A stretch of 64,000 nucleotides of DNA from an uncultured Candidatus Melainabacteria bacterium (GCA_934693165.1 CAKUUX010000011.1:11836-75835), one strand, 5' to 3'; positions 8,250-18,332 are shown, counted from the stretch's first letter. Notes: generated from the letters alone by a model not told the origin. Made by a program: numbers and translations.

Positions 8250-10556
8250 ATGGCAAGAACAGCAGTAAAAAAAGAAGATAAAGAAGAAAAAAAGTCTACA
8301 AAAACCAAAGCAAGTAGCAAGAAAAAAGAATCAGCACTTGTAATCGTCGAATCACCTGCAAAATCTAAAACAATCAAAAAGATTTTAGGCGATAGTTACC
8401 ATATTGAAGCGAGCTATGGTCACATTAGAGATTTTAGAAAAAATGTATTAGGTTTTGATGTGCAAAACAACTTTGAACCTGATTATGTAGTAATCCCTGA
8501 AAAGAAAAAGGTTGTAGACAAACTTAATGACATAGCCAAAAAATGCGAAAAAGTTTACCTAGCATCCGACCCTGACCGTGAGGGAGAAGCTATAGCATGG
8601 CATGTTCGCCAAATGCTAAATGTGCCAGATGACAAAGTATTTAGAATTGAGTTTAATGAAATCACTCCAAAAGCTGTAAAATATGCAGTCGAACATTCAC
8701 GAGAAATCGACATGGATAGAGTTAAAGCGCAACAAACAAGACAAATTTTAGATAGACTTGTAGGTTACAAAATAAGCCCAGTTTTATGGAAAAAACTTAG
8801 AAACAATCACCTTTCAGCAGGTAGAGTTCAATCTGTCGCATTACGTATGATTTGCGAAAGAGAAGACGAAATTGAAGCATTCAAACCTGTTGAATACTGG
8901 ACAATTTCATCTATTCTAAAAAAAGGCACAGGCGAATTTGAAGCTGAATTAAGCACTTACAAAGATAAAAAGATTGAAATTAAAAACGAAGAAGAAGCAA
9001 ACAAAATTGTTAATGTTTTGAAAGATAAAAACACAAAATTTGAAGTATCAAAGGTTGCAACAAGAGAAACACAAAGAAAACCTTCTCCACCTTTCATAAC
9101 TTCAACATTGCAACGTGAAGCATCATCAAAACTTGGTTATGGTGTTGCAAAAACAATGCAAATTGCTCAAAAACTTTATGAAGGTATAGAACTAGGTTCT
9201 GACGGCGCTGTCGGTTTAATCACATATATGAGAACAGATAGTGTTAGAATTTCTGATGATGCTGTTGAAGCTTCAAAAAATTTCATCACTGAAAAATACG
9301 GTAAAAAATATTACCCTGCAACACCAAACAATTACGTAAAAGCAGGCAAAAAGAATGTTCAAGACGCCCACGAAGCAATTAGACCTTCGTATCCAGAAAG
9401 AACACCTGATTCTATAAAAGAATACTTAACATCTGAACAATACAGATTATATAAACTTATTTGGAATAGATTTATGGCATCACAAATGCAAAACGCAACT
9501 ATTTCAAATACATCAATTACTATTTCAGCAGAAGACTACGGATTAAAAGCTTCTACAAGCCACGTTGTATTTGATGGTTTCTTAAAACTATATAACGAAG
9601 AGGATGAAGACAATTCAAAATCAATTCCAAAAATGGAAAAAGGTGACGAATTAAAATGTGAAGGAGTTACACCAAAACAACACTTCACTCAACCACCACC
9701 ACGATTTTCAGAAGCGAGTTTGGTTAAATCGTTAGAAGAATACGGCATCGGTCGTCCATCAACTTATGCACCAATTATTACTAAAATTCAAACTAAAGGA
9801 TACGTAGAAAAAGTCGATAAGGCTTTAGTTCCAACAATTTTAGGAAGAACAGTATCTAGACAACTTGTAAAACATTTTGCAAAAGAAATGGATTACCAAT
9901 TCACAGCAGGTCTAGAAAATAAGCTGGATGAAATTGCAGAAAACAAACTTGTTTGGAATGATGTTTTAAAAGATTTTTATACAGATTTTATTGAAACAGT
10001 TCATGATGCAGAAAAAAATATGGAGCAAATCAGCATTGAATCAGACGTTGTGTGCCCTAACTGTGGCAGAAAAATGGTTATCAGAACAAGTAGATTTGGT
10101 TCACAATTCTTGGGCTGTTCAGGGTATCCTGAATGTAAAACAATGCTTCCATTAAAAACAACAAACGAAGAAGCACAAGCAGAACCTGAAAAATGCGAAG
10201 AAAAATGTGAAAAATGTGGTTCTGATATGATTTTCAAAGTTGGGCCTTACGGCAAATATATGGAATGCACAAACGCAGAGTGTAAAAACAGAAAACGTGT
10301 TGTTAAATCAACAGGTGTAGCTTGCCCTAAATGTGGTGGCGATATTGTTCAACGTAAATCAAAATACGGCAAATTTTTCTATGGTTGTAGCAAATATCCT
10401 GATTGCGATTTTGTATTATGGAACGAACCAACTGGCGAAAAATGTCCAAAATGCGACTCACTTTTAGTAAAGAAAGTCCTAAAAAGAGGCACTACTATTG
10501 AATGTTCAAACAAAACTTGTGACTACAAAAGAGAGGTAGAAGAAGAAAATGTATAA
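8250..10556 (+). CDS. topA: DNA topoisomerase I
   Basis: This type IA topoisomerase relaxes negative supercoils through a transient 5'-phosphotyrosine link. The 768-residue protein opens with a Lys-rich tail (1-28), then the TOPRIM domain ('ALVIVESPAKSKTIKKIL', 'ASDPDREGEAIAWH') and the catalytic Tyr in 'LITYMRTDSVRIS' (Y326). The C-terminus carries four four-cysteine zinc ribbons, beginning 'CPNCGRKM', 'CEKCGSDM', 'CPKCGGDI' and 'CPKCDSLL'. It overlaps aroE by 8 bp. The basic N-terminal tail is longer than usual and may add non-specific DNA contact. Confidence 0.97.
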   Translation: MARTAVKKEDKEEKKSTKTKASSKKKESALVIVESPAKSKTIKKILGDSYHIEASYGHIRDFRKNVLGFDVQNNFEPDYVVIPEKKKVVDKLNDIAKKCEKVYLASDPDREGEAIAWHVRQMLNVPDDKVFRIEFNEITPKAVKYAVEHSREIDMDRVKAQQTRQILDRLVGYKISPVLWKKLRNNHLSAGRVQSVALRMICEREDEIEAFKPVEYWTISSILKKGTGEFEAELSTYKDKKIEIKNEEEANKIVNVLKDKNTKFEVSKVATRETQRKPSPPFITSTLQREASSKLGYGVAKTMQIAQKLYEGIELGSDGAVGLITYMRTDSVRISDDAVEASKNFITEKYGKKYYPATPNNYVKAGKKNVQDAHEAIRPSYPERTPDSIKEYLTSEQYRLYKLIWNRFMASQMQNATISNTSITISAEDYGLKASTSHVVFDGFLKLYNEEDEDNSKSIPKMEKGDELKCEGVTPKQHFTQPPPRFSEASLVKSLEEYGIGRPSTYAPIITKIQTKGYVEKVDKALVPTILGRTVSRQLVKHFAKEMDYQFTAGLENKLDEIAENKLVWNDVLKDFYTDFIETVHDAEKNMEQISIESDVVCPNCGRKMVIRTSRFGSQFLGCSGYPECKTMLPLKTTNEEAQAEPEKCEEKCEKCGSDMIFKVGPYGKYMECTNAECKNRKRVVKSTGVACPKCGGDIVQRKSKYGKFFYGCSKYPDCDFVLWNEPTGEKCPKCDSLLVKKVLKRGTTIECSNKTCDYKREVEEENV

Positions 10557-11391
10557 ATTAGGTCTTATCGGTTATCCTTTATCACACTCAATTTCAGGAG
10601 TAATACAAAAAGCAGGTTTGGAAAGTTTAAACCTAGAAGGTACTTACGATATTTTAGAAACAAATCCAGAAGACTTAATTAACAGAATAAAATACCTAAA
10701 AGTTAATGACTACAATGGATTTAACGTAACAATCCCTCTAAAAGTGCCCATTGCATTATTTTTAGAAACAGTTGACAGATACGCAGATATCGCAGGATGT
10801 GCAAATACAATCAAAATTGACCCGAAAGATAAATCTTTCCACGGATACAATACTGATATATATGGGTTCCAAAATGCTATACCAAAAGACGTTGATTTAA
10901 AAGGTAAAACGGTATCAATTCTAGGTACAGGAGGGGCGTCAAGAGCTGCAACAATTGGAGTTGCAGAACTTGGAGTTAAAGAAATTAATTTCTATACAAG
11001 AAATATTATTAATTCATCAAACACTGTAAACTATTTCAGAGAAAAATTCCCTGAAATAAAAATCAATGTGTATCAAATTCAAGTATTAAGTGATTTATCT
11101 AACACAGATATGCTTGTAAACACAACCCCAATAGGAATGAGAAGTAAAGCAATGGGAGAAATGCCAGTATCAAAAACAGTACTTGCTTCAATGAAAAAAG
11201 AGTCCTTAGTATATGACGTTATCTACAATCCAATGAAAACAGCATTATTAGAAGAAGCTGAAAAACAAGGACTTAGAACAGTTAACGGATTGGACATGCT
11301 AATTTATCAAGGGGCAAAAGCAATTGAAATTTGGACAGGCAAATATCCAGACGTAAAAGATATGAAAATAGCAGCGTTACAAGTTTTATAA
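10549..11391 (+). CDS. aroE: Shikimate dehydrogenase
   Basis: AroE reduces 3-dehydroshikimate to shikimate with NADPH in aromatic amino acid synthesis. The 280-residue protein shows the substrate site 'GYPLSHSISG', 'NVTIPLKV' with the catalytic Lys (K65), 'GCANTIK' and 'GYNTDIYGF' with the paired Asp (D103). The nucleotide-binding loop 'LGTGGASRA' follows, and 'NTTPIGM' is also present. It is the last gene of the lptC-to-aroE run, overlapping topA by 8 bp. A separate promoter for gapA follows. Confidence 0.96.
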   Translation: MYKLGLIGYPLSHSISGVIQKAGLESLNLEGTYDILETNPEDLINRIKYLKVNDYNGFNVTIPLKVPIALFLETVDRYADIAGCANTIKIDPKDKSFHGYNTDIYGFQNAIPKDVDLKGKTVSILGTGGASRAATIGVAELGVKEINFYTRNIINSSNTVNYFREKFPEIKINVYQIQVLSDLSNTDMLVNTTPIGMRSKAMGEMPVSKTVLASMKKESLVYDVIYNPMKTALLEEAEKQGLRTVNGLDMLIYQGAKAIEIWTGKYPDVKDMKIAALQVL

Positions 11392-11406
11392 ATAAAAAAA
11401 ATATAG

Positions 11407-11435
11407 TTGAACATAAAATTTGTTTGTTGTATAAC
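11407..11435 (+). promoter_or_regulatory. Sigma-70-type promoter of gapA
   Basis: TTGAAC (11407-11412) and TATAAC (11430-11435) are separated by exactly 17 bp. They lie 40 bp before the gapA ATG, and a GAAGGAG ribosome site lies between. This is one of the best promoter matches in the window and suits a highly expressed glycolytic gene. Confidence 0.7.
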
Positions 11436-11445
11436 AAAGGAGTAA

Positions 11446-12480
<1,035 letters not shown>

Positions 12481-12505
12481 TTATAATCAAAAGTTATAAT
12501 AAACT

Positions 12506-12535
12506 AAAGACGGAGCTTTTGGCTCCGTCTTTTTT
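12506..12535 (+). terminator. Rho-independent terminator of gapA
   Basis: A perfect 11-bp stem (AAAGACGGAGC, 12506-12516, with GCTCCGTCTTT, 12522-12532) encloses a 5-nt loop and runs into six or more T residues. It begins 26 bp after the gapA stop. Confidence 0.93.
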
Positions 12536-12575
12536 AATGTACAAAACTAGCATAAATTTTACCATGGCTAAAAAT

Positions 12576-13646
12576 CTATACTGAAAAATCATTTGTAACA
12601 GCAAGCCATTGATAAGCTTGAGTAGACTCGTAATCAGGCAATTCAAGAACAAAAGTACCACCATAACGACCTCTTACAGAAGATACAATACCCTCTTCAC
12701 GAAGTACATCGAACGTTTTTCTTATAGTGTTTGAGTTAACATCTAATAATAGTGCTAATTCTGAAATAGATGGCAATTTTGAGCCTACCTCAAAATTATC
12801 TAAAATCATTTTTTTTACAATATTCAAAATCTTTTCATATCTATATTCGTAAGTTTCTGATGCAGAAGCAAAAATTGAGACCTCTGGTTTTTGATAAACA
12901 ACTTTATCATTTGGCACTCTCAAAACAACTGTTCCATATCTACCAGAAAGAGTCTTTAAAATGCCCTCTTTTTGTAACTTTTGTATTCCAGAAAAAACTG
13001 TTTTTACACTAACAGAAAAATCTTCGGCAAGTTTGTAAACAGAAGGTAATTTATCACCTTGTTTTAAATTATCAATAATGTATTTTTTTAAATCTTTATA
13101 TATTTTATCAGACAAAGTTTCTTTTGCAGTCGCTTGAACTTTTTCTACTTGCTGGCACAAGCATCTTTCACCTTTGATATTTTCTAAAACTCCTTCATTT
13201 TCCAATTGTTCAAAAACTTGTAAAATTGTTGCAGTAGAAGAATTAAACTTATTTGCAAAAAACCTTACAGACTCTATCTTATCCCCAACTTTACAGTCTA
13301 TTGAATTAAAGTAATTTAAAATTTCAGAAACCAAAATATCTTTTTTTGAAGTTAATTTTCTACATAAAACAGCATTTTTATCAGTCACATAAAAAGTTCC
13401 CACACATTGCTTTGAAATCAATAGACCTTTATCTTCTAATATTCTATAAGCATTTTGAATAGTACCTAAACCAACATGCAACAATTTTGCCAAGTCAGCT
13501 TTTTTAGGCATCAAGAATTTTCCTTTATAGTCAGAAGTCAATAAAATTTGTTCAAGCCAAGCTACAATCGAAGCCAGTTTTTTATTGTCTTCTATTTTTA
13601 ATTTATTCAAATTTTTATGAAAAAAGCTAAGTTCTATCTTATCCAT
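12576..13646 (-). CDS. Transcription regulator with four tandem GntR-type winged helices
   Basis: The 356-residue protein appears to consist of four successive GntR-family winged-helix domains, at about 22-87, 103-167, 178-244 and 270-336. Each has the shape 'G.K.PS...LA..........TI......L...G.......G.GTFV': for example 'QGDKLPSVYKLAEDFSVSVK' in the third and 'VGSKLPSISELALLLDVNSN' in the fourth. No ligand-binding (FadR, HutC, aminotransferase-like) domain is present. Known GntR regulators have one such domain plus an effector domain. It is the last gene of a five-gene operon, starting 2 bp after yraN, so it may regulate that operon. Function is unknown. Confidence 0.8.
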   Translation of the reverse strand: MDKIELSFFHKNLNKLKIEDNKKLASIVAWLEQILLTSDYKGKFLMPKKADLAKLLHVGLGTIQNAYRILEDKGLLISKQCVGTFYVTDKNAVLCRKLTSKKDILVSEILNYFNSIDCKVGDKIESVRFFANKFNSSTATILQVFEQLENEGVLENIKGERCLCQQVEKVQATAKETLSDKIYKDLKKYIIDNLKQGDKLPSVYKLAEDFSVSVKTVFSGIQKLQKEGILKTLSGRYGTVVLRVPNDKVVYQKPEVSIFASASETYEYRYEKILNIVKKMILDNFEVGSKLPSISELALLLDVNSNTIRKTFDVLREEGIVSSVRGRYGGTFVLELPDYESTQAYQWLAVTNDFSV

Positions 13647-13647
13647 G

Positions 13648-13995
13648 TTAAATGTTTTCTAAATGTTCAATCTTTAATTCAGGCTTTAGAGTAACTGAAA
13701 TTACATCTATTCTAAATTTATCATACTTTATATTTTTTTCTTGTAAATAAAAATATATACCTTTTTTAATATTTTGATACTTTGCAGGAGTAATTGCTTC
13801 TGCAGGTGTACCAAAAGCATCAGTTTTACGAGTTTTAACTTCAACAAAAACAATTGTTTTCTTAATTTTTGCTATAATATCAAGTTCGCAAACTCTTGAA
13901 AATTTAATATTTGTATCAAGAATTTCATAGCCATTACGTTCAAGATATCTTCTTGCTAAATCTTCACCAACGGCTCCAGTTTTAACATTATTCAT
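13648..13995 (-). CDS. yraN: YraN family (UPF0102) endonuclease-like protein
   Basis: The 115-residue protein matches the YraN family, a small restriction-endonuclease-like fold. Visible motifs are 'GEDLARRYLERNGYEILDTN', 'CELDIIAKIKKTIVFVEVKT' (the D...E.K nuclease-type core) and 'ITPAKYQNIKKG'. The usual 'GEIDLI' motif reads 'CELDII'. Its role in cells is poorly defined; links to DNA uptake or repair have been suggested for the family. Its ATG overlaps the upstream activase homologue by 8 bp and the GntR-type gene follows at once, so the three are probably co-translated. Confidence 0.88.
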   Translation of the reverse strand: MNNVKTGAVGEDLARRYLERNGYEILDTNIKFSRVCELDIIAKIKKTIVFVEVKTRKTDAFGTPAEAITPAKYQNIKKGIYFYLQEKNIKYDKFRIDVISVTLKPELKIEHLENI

Positions 13996-14662
13996 TCATT
14001 AAACCTTCACAAAGAACGAATTGTCCTAATAAAACGACTTCGCAATAATTTTTCAAACAGCTTACAAAGCACTTATTATTGCAAAATCCACCTGAAAGAT
14101 AAATCTTTTTAGGTTTTTTAGCAAAGCTCCAAGAATTATAAGCAATACCATGTACAAATTTTGAAACAGCGATATTTGCAGGAGTTCCACTTGCAATATC
14201 ATCCATAATTTTTTCTAACCCAAAAATACCACAAGTAACCACGTATTTTTCTTTATTAAATTCTAATTCGTGAGCACCTATATCGTAGAATTTCATCAGC
14301 ATTTCTACCGTAGCCCCTGTAGAACTTGCACACGAGGTATTCCAATCCATATCTGCAAATTTTTTATCTTTAAATCTTATCCATTTAGCATCACGGCTAC
14401 CTAAATCAAGGATGGTAGAATTTGCTTCAACAATATCCTTTGCCCCCAATGACATTGCAACAATCTCATTTTCACAAGCGCCACCCATGTGCCCACAAGC
14501 TTTAGTCACATTCAAATTCATATTTTTCAAAGATTTTGAAGGAAAAATATAGTACTTTCTTCCATTTTGTTCATGGTGAAGATGTGGTAACAAATCTAAA
14601 ACAGACTCATTCACCACAATAGCTTTTGTATAAGTTGTACCCGCATCCAAATATATAGCCAT
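13988..14662 (-). CDS. HgdC/BcrAD-type ATPase (2-hydroxyacyl-CoA dehydratase activator-like)
   Basis: This 224-residue ASKHA-fold protein resembles HgdC, the ATP-driven electron donor ('archerase') that activates 2-hydroxyacyl-CoA dehydratases and benzoyl-CoA reductases. It has the phosphate loop 'YLDAGTTYTK', 'LDLGSRDAKW' in place of 'DIGGQD.K', and 'LSGGFCNN' in place of 'TGGVAQN'. Both cysteines that hold the inter-subunit [4Fe-4S] cluster in HgdC have counterparts: C111 in 'CASSTGATVE' and C144 in 'VTCGIFG'. No dehydratase or reductase subunit is encoded nearby; the neighbour is an unrecognised two-repeat protein that it overlaps by one base. The protein is shorter than HgdC (about 260). 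Confidence 0.75.
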   Translation of the reverse strand: MAIYLDAGTTYTKAIVVNESVLDLLPHLHHEQNGRKYYIFPSKSLKNMNLNVTKACGHMGGACENEIVAMSLGAKDIVEANSTILDLGSRDAKWIRFKDKKFADMDWNTSCASSTGATVEMLMKFYDIGAHELEFNKEKYVVTCGIFGLEKIMDDIASGTPANIAVSKFVHGIAYNSWSFAKKPKKIYLSGGFCNNKCFVSCLKNYCEVVLLGQFVLCEGLMNE

Positions 14663-15396
14663 TATCTTAACCTCAAAAATGCTTCAATCTTAGCCTTAAT
14701 AGAATTTGTTGAATAATCGTCAATATCAATGTATAACCCAGAATACTTATCAGCTAAGTATTTTGCCAATTGACCTTTTGCACAAAAAGCTTGGGAATAA
14801 AATACTGTAGGAACATTCTCATCGACAAACATTTCCATCTCAATATCAGCAGGAACACCAGCCTCACAGCATCTAATCCAACCATACACGTGAGTGTCAT
14901 TTGGAAATAATTTTAAAATATCGATATCATTTGGTGGAACACCCCAAAACCCGAATTTTGGTTTTATATATTCACAATCCACCTTAATAGGTTTCGGAAT
15001 AGAATTCATAATCAAATTAACCTTATCAAATAACGGCAAATTTGAAGTTGAATATACTAATGGTTTTGGATTTTCAATATTTTCATATTTTGTTTGAATA
15101 ACATCAAAACCATATTTTTCTAATAATGTAGCTGCAATCCAACCTGAATCACATTTCTCTTTACCAACTGCAGAAATAATTTTAAAAATCTTATCTCGAT
15201 AGAAAAAAGCATTATTAATCAAATTTTTAATAATTTTACAAGAAACATCTGGCAAAAGATTGAGATCAGGTGCACCAAAATCAATATCCAAATCAAGCCA
15301 TTCCATATCAGGATAATCAGTTCTATATTTCTTTATCACTTCTGGATCAGGATATCCCCAAAAAGCAATATATTTCTTATCTTCAAGCATACTCAT
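14662..15396 (-). CDS. Unrecognised protein with two cysteine-bearing repeats, partner of the activase homologue
   Basis: I do not recognise this 244-residue family. It contains two diverged copies of one unit, at about 9-105 and 148-230. Each opens with 'FWG.P' ('AFWGYPDPEVIKKY' and 'GFWGVPPNDIDILKLF'), continues with a 'G.P' turn, and ends with a Cys-led helix ('KCDSGWIAATLLEKYG' and 'FCAKGQLAKYLADKY'). Further cysteines lie in 'WIRCCEAG' (176-177). There is no signal peptide or membrane segment. It overlaps the symporter upstream and the activase homologue downstream by one base each, so stoichiometric co-production and a joint complex are likely. Paired Cys sites could hold a metal or cluster that the activase serves; this is inference. 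Confidence 0.7.
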   Translation of the reverse strand: MSMLEDKKYIAFWGYPDPEVIKKYRTDYPDMEWLDLDIDFGAPDLNLLPDVSCKIIKNLINNAFFYRDKIFKIISAVGKEKCDSGWIAATLLEKYGFDVIQTKYENIENPKPLVYSTSNLPLFDKVNLIMNSIPKPIKVDCEYIKPKFGFWGVPPNDIDILKLFPNDTHVYGWIRCCEAGVPADIEMEMFVDENVPTVFYSQAFCAKGQLAKYLADKYSGLYIDIDDYSTNSIKAKIEAFLRLR

Positions 15397-16718
15397 TAAA
15401 TAACCTCATTATATGCTTCAGGATTATTTAACAAGTCATAATTAATTTCATTTTGATTATCAGCAATTGTTGAAGCAACTACAGCATCTGAGAATACGTT
15501 TAAAACAGTACCGAACATATCTGTCAGTCTATCAATTGTGAACAAGAAAGCAAAACCTGCAACAAGCTGTTCTGGAGATAATCCCATACCATTCAAAATT
15601 AATGCTACCGTAATCAAACCTGTTCCAGGGATACCTGCACAAGTACTTGAAGCAATGATTGCTAAAACAGCTATTTGTAATATCAAGAATGGAGTTAATG
15701 CAACGCCATAAGCTTGAGCCAAGAAAATTACAGCTACAACCTGAACAATAGCTGTACCATCCATATTTAAAGTTGCACCTAATGGCAAGACAAAACTAGA
15801 AACTTTATGAGAAATACCTCTTTTTTCACAACAAGCAATTGTCAATGGTAAAGTTGCAGAAGAACTTGCAGTACCAAATGCAACCATCATTGCTTCTGCC
15901 ATAGCCGTATATAACATTAAAATTGGAACTTTTGAGAAAGTCTTTAAAAATATTGGATATACAATAAAAAACTGAATTCCAAATGCAATAAATAAAACAA
16001 TTAAATATTTTGAAATACTATCAAAAATAGTAACCCCGTAATTTGCAATAGCAACAGCAGTCAAAGAGAAAACCCCTGGAGCAGCAAAATACATAATCCA
16101 ATCTGTAACCTTCATAGTTGCTGCAAAAATAGATTCAAAGAAAGAAACCACAGGTCTATTAATTTCACCGACTTTAGCTAATGCAATGGCAAATAGTAAT
16201 ACAAAAGCAATCACTGGAACCATTGCACCATTTGCAAATACTTCTACAGGATTTTTTGGAATAAAACTTAAGAATAAATTAAGCATATTTCCTCTTTGTT
16301 GCTCAATTGTAGCAGCAACCTGTTCTTGAATATCAGCAGCTGCCTCATGGTTAATGTAATTGACTGCCCCAACCCCTGGTTGAACAACAAGAGCTAAAAC
16401 TGTCGCAATAACAACTGCTATCACAGAAAGAATACCATAATAAAGTATCATCTTTTTACCAAAAACAGCCAACAGTTTATTATCACCTACACTCGAAATA
16501 CCAATAATAATCGCAGACACTACAAGAGGTATAACAACCATTTGGATAAGCCTAATGAATACTTGACCTACAAATGTTAAAAAATTTACGATAAAAGTAT
16601 TTTCTTGACCTTGTAAAAACACTCCGACAATTATACCTGCAACTAAGCCAAAGAATATGTGCCAGTTGCGTTTTAAACCTAAACCTAATGCAATTAAAAT
16701 CTGCATATGTAATTTCAT
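15396..16718 (-). CDS. Dicarboxylate/amino acid:cation symporter (DAACS family)
   Basis: The 440-residue polytopic membrane protein belongs to the glutamate/aspartate/C4-dicarboxylate symporter family (GltP, DctA). Characteristic motifs are 'FGTASSSATLPLT' (the serine-rich hairpin), 'GATLNMDGTAIVQ' (unwound TM7) and the late 'CAGIPGTGLITVALIL'. Uptake of an acidic substrate with Na+ or H+ is expected; the exact substrate cannot be told from sequence. It is the first gene of the operon, with a GAGGG ribosome site 8 nt before the ATG. Its stop overlaps the next start by one base, which ties transport to the activase pair. Confidence 0.93.
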   Translation of the reverse strand: MKLHMQILIALGLGLKRNWHIFFGLVAGIIVGVFLQGQENTFIVNFLTFVGQVFIRLIQMVVIPLVVSAIIIGISSVGDNKLLAVFGKKMILYYGILSVIAVVIATVLALVVQPGVGAVNYINHEAAADIQEQVAATIEQQRGNMLNLFLSFIPKNPVEVFANGAMVPVIAFVLLFAIALAKVGEINRPVVSFFESIFAATMKVTDWIMYFAAPGVFSLTAVAIANYGVTIFDSISKYLIVLFIAFGIQFFIVYPIFLKTFSKVPILMLYTAMAEAMMVAFGTASSSATLPLTIACCEKRGISHKVSSFVLPLGATLNMDGTAIVQVVAVIFLAQAYGVALTPFLILQIAVLAIIASSTCAGIPGTGLITVALILNGMGLSPEQLVAGFAFLFTIDRLTDMFGTVLNVFSDAVVASTIADNQNEINYDLLNNPEAYNEVI

Positions 16719-16797
16719 AAAAATTCCCTCATAAAGTCTGCTGTATCTATTGTATTACCTACATAGCGAAATTACAAAAGTTATTACAAAATGTGAA

Positions 16798-18321
16798 TTA
16801 GGATAACAATCTACTATGTTCTTGAAGTAGTGATGTTTTATTTGGTCTAAATTTTATAAAATCCCACGCAAGTTCAGAATTTACATCAATTTCATCAATA
16901 TAATTAGAAAAATCAATCAAACCTTTTGCTGATTTTTTAAAAGCACCTAAATTTCCACCATTTTTATATACATCAAGTAAATAATCAGTTAAAGTTTCAT
17001 CTCCACGTGATAAAACTGTTTGAAAATAATCCCATTTTATACTTGAAAAAGACACTTTTAGCCCTAGCTTATGAAATTCTTTTTTCAAAAATAGTTCTTT
17101 TTTCTCTAATGATTTTGACTCTTCTCTTTTACACCATTGGAATGGAGTATGAGGTTTTGGAACAAATGTAGAAAAAGCATAGGACAAGTCAAAACCTTTA
17201 TAGGTTTTCTTTAAATCTTTTGCAAATTCAACTAATTCCTCTAAATCCTCAGTTGTTTCTGTTGGAATTCCATACATGCAGTAAACTTTTAGCCCTTTCA
17301 AACCATTTTCTTGAGCAATTTTAACCGTATTGTAAAATTGTTCTTTTGAAATATGTTTATTTATAACTTTTCTAAGTCTTTCACTACCTGCTTCTAAAGC
17401 AACTGTTGCAGATTTTTGACCAGCTCTTACCAGAGTTTTTACGACAAGTGGTGACAGTTTATCAGCCCTAAGAGAAGATATTGTCATTTCAATTTCGCTA
17501 CCTTCATCCATTTTTTCTAATAAAAAGTTACAAATAGCTTCCATATCAGGATGCGCACAAACATTTGCACCCAACAACGCTATCTTATTTGTAAAAGATA
17601 GACCAAGCTCCAAAGCCTCTAAAACTTTATCCAAATGCACATTTCTTTGAGGTAAATTCAAGTACGATGCCAAGCAAAAGGCACAACAATTTGAACAACC
17701 TCTAGCAATTTCTACAATAAATGTATTTTTAAAATAAGCATCCTCTGAAATCATTGGAGTGTAAACACAATTATCTAGTTTAACAGTAGCTTTTTGTACA
17801 TCTTTTTTATATTTTGGTACAAATACCCCTTCTAATTCAGACAAGGCTCTTATAATTTCATCTTTTGACTTACCCTTATTCGCTTTATAAATATCAACGA
17901 CTTTCGAATTTATACCTTCACCGTCACCAATAAAGAAAACATCGAAAAATCTTGAATATGGCATTGGATTTGCCGTAACGACAGGACCTCCAACCATTAG
18001 CAAAGGGTAAGTTTCATCTCTATCCTCAGATTTTAGAGGAATATTATATTTTTCAAGCATTTTAAATATATTTAAGAAATCCAAATCAAAAGAAAATGAA
18101 AAAGCAATAAAATCAAGTTCTTTTGGACTCAAATGAGTTAATTCTGTATCAGAACAAACTCTTTCAACATATACGTCATCACGTTCTTCGTATTCTTTTG
18201 AAATCCACAAATAACCTAAAGAAGATAATGAAAAAGAGTAAATAGACGGAAAACACATCCACATCTTAACTTCAGGATTTTTCATCTGATTTACGTTATA
18301 TAAATAAATTTCCTTATTCAA
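16798..18321 (-). CDS. B12-binding-type radical SAM protein (TIGR03960-like)
   Basis: The 507-residue protein has an N-terminal domain of the cobalamin-binding type (about 20-145, with 'PLLMVGGPVVTANP' and 'FFIGDGEG'). A radical SAM core follows, with the cluster motif C-x3-C-x2-C at C209, C213 and C216 in 'ARGCSNCCAFC'. It resembles the N-terminal part of a family (TIGR03960) in which a DUF2344 domain is often fused at the C-terminus; no such domain is evident here. The reaction is unknown. The chosen start is TTG at 18321, with only a distant AGG upstream, so a start a few codons later is possible. It lies 11 bp after the MshEN-like gene. Confidence 0.85.
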   Translation of the reverse strand: MNKEIYLYNVNQMKNPEVKMWMCFPSIYSFSLSSLGYLWISKEYEERDDVYVERVCSDTELTHLSPKELDFIAFSFSFDLDFLNIFKMLEKYNIPLKSEDRDETYPLLMVGGPVVTANPMPYSRFFDVFFIGDGEGINSKVVDIYKANKGKSKDEIIRALSELEGVFVPKYKKDVQKATVKLDNCVYTPMISEDAYFKNTFIVEIARGCSNCCAFCLASYLNLPQRNVHLDKVLEALELGLSFTNKIALLGANVCAHPDMEAICNFLLEKMDEGSEIEMTISSLRADKLSPLVVKTLVRAGQKSATVALEAGSERLRKVINKHISKEQFYNTVKIAQENGLKGLKVYCMYGIPTETTEDLEELVEFAKDLKKTYKGFDLSYAFSTFVPKPHTPFQWCKREESKSLEKKELFLKKEFHKLGLKVSFSSIKWDYFQTVLSRGDETLTDYLLDVYKNGGNLGAFKKSAKGLIDFSNYIDEIDVNSELAWDFIKFRPNKTSLLQEHSRLLS

Positions 18322-18332
18322 AGCGAAATAAC

